Shown here piece after piece: positions 33,235 through 33,767 of a DNA stretch of 33,767 bases. The stretch is from Chlorobiaceae bacterium (GTDB lineage: Bacteria; Bacteroidota; Chlorobiia; Chlorobiales; Chlorobiaceae): assembly GCA_012972825.1 (NCBI GenBank), contig JABDHL010000044.1:1-33767 (forward strand), given 5' to 3'. A program made the position numbers and the translations under genes. The notes beneath the pieces are model-generated. The model saw nothing but the letters and a program-made list of their open reading frames with translations, was not told the DNA's origin and did not search any database. Every line of letters starts with the position of its first letter. Positions within the stretch are counted from its first letter, which is position 1.

Positions 33235-33767
33235 ATGGCGATGAGCGAAGAACATATACGTCAATTAAGGATTCATTTTGATGGGACAGCAACCCTTGAT
33301 CATACGCTCCCCGCCTCAGTATTGGTGCAGGCGCTTGATAGGTTCCAAAGGGTTGTTCATCTTATCGCTATGGCTGAAGAAGGTAGGGAGGTCCAGCAGC
33401 GTGCAAGAGTCACTCGAGAGATCGAACGACGCTTCCCATTGGTTTGTAGTTTGCCAGAACAAGGCGGATATGCGCTCCCTATTACTATTGGAGGACCCTC
33501 GGCTCAATTATTTGATGAACAGGAATGCGAAAAAATAGCCCGCAATACTCGCCAAGCCATTGAGGCTGTTAATACCGGTGATGCAAGAATCCTTGGTCGT
33601 ATTATCCCTGACATGTTTTATCGACGTAACGTCCTTAACGCATTAGAAGCAATGCAACCAGGCCGCCATTCTGGTCTGATTATAAACATCGAGGATTTCA
33701 ATGAACAGAAAATTTTTGATGGGTCAACTGCTCCAGATAAAATCAGACAACTTTTAGCTCCGCAAAC
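33235..33767 (+). CDS. Unrecognised protein, 3' end cut by window edge
   Basis: An open frame from ATG at 33235 (or ATG at 33241) runs to the window end with no stop, giving about 177 codons so far. The N-terminus reads MAMSEEHIRQLRIHFDGTAT, followed by LPASVLVQALDRFQRVVHLI and a charged helix (EEGREVQQRARVTREIERRF). Further on are GGYALPITIGGPSAQLFDEQ and, near the edge, GRHSGLIINIEDFNEQK. It has balanced amino-acid use and codon-like third positions, so it is probably a real gene. I do not recognise the family. The opening resembles the first domain of a soluble multi-domain protein, but that is a guess. A shadow frame at 33278-33538 is rejected. Confidence 0.7.
   Translation, partial: MAMSEEHIRQLRIHFDGTATLDHTLPASVLVQALDRFQRVVHLIAMAEEGREVQQRARVTREIERRFPLVCSLPEQGGYALPITIGGPSAQLFDEQECEKIARNTRQAIEAVNTGDARILGRIIPDMFYRRNVLNALEAMQPGRHSGLIINIEDFNEQKIFDGSTAPDKIRQLLAPQ

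Overview
The window looks like a chromosomal segment of a green sulfur bacterium (Chlorobiaceae, Chlorobium/Pelodictyon-like). This is inferred from a dense anaerobic-type cobamide cluster, an ArsA/Get3-like ATPase with an HSP20-like tail, an archaeal-type S-adenosylmethionine synthetase and overall protein flavour. No rRNA, tRNA, CRISPR array or intact insertion sequence was seen.

Region 1 (1-7091, all + strand) is a tightly packed cobamide operon: 5'-truncated cobQ, cobD-type decarboxylase, cbiB, cobO-type adenosyltransferase, a BtuC permease, a BtuD ATPase carrying an extra Rossmann-like C-terminal domain, and a TIM-barrel protein matching the cobamide-remodelling hydrolase CbiR. Together these cover amidation, aminopropanol arm attachment, adenosylation, corrinoid import and, probably, salvage by removing the lower ligand. 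Region 2 (7414-13789, - strand) holds an OmpR-type regulator with its histidine kinase, the ArsA-like ATPase, and a large PAS/GAF histidine kinase with no adjacent regulator.

Region 3 (14313-20195, + strand) is a metal-uptake island: an AT-rich secreted beta-propeller, a relic of a second cbiM, NikR, an outer-membrane beta-barrel, and an energy-coupling-factor transporter (cbiM, PDGLE/CbiN-like, cbiQ, cbiO with a His-rich tail). NikR argues for nickel and the cobamide genes on both sides argue for cobalt, so the metal is open. Region 4 (20322-24550) has the archaeal-type MAT on the - strand, then cobU, cobT and cobS, which finish nucleotide loop assembly, and a convergent membrane-anchored SET-domain gene overlapping the end of cobS.

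Region 5 (24768-30483) is a three-gene ABC exporter (ATPase, double-FtsX permease, membrane fusion protein) followed by a BaiN/HI0933-type flavoprotein. Region 6 (30484-33767) holds a two-copy 48-bp intergenic repeat, a TPxG-repeat protein, DinB-like and DUF2141 genes with a clear terminator, and an unrecognised gene running off the right edge.

The most unusual points are the cbiM relic, the BtuD fusion next to cbiR, the NikR/barrel/CbiMNQO arrangement with a 9-bp-arm palindrome, the SET gene overlapping cobS, and the TPxG-repeat protein.
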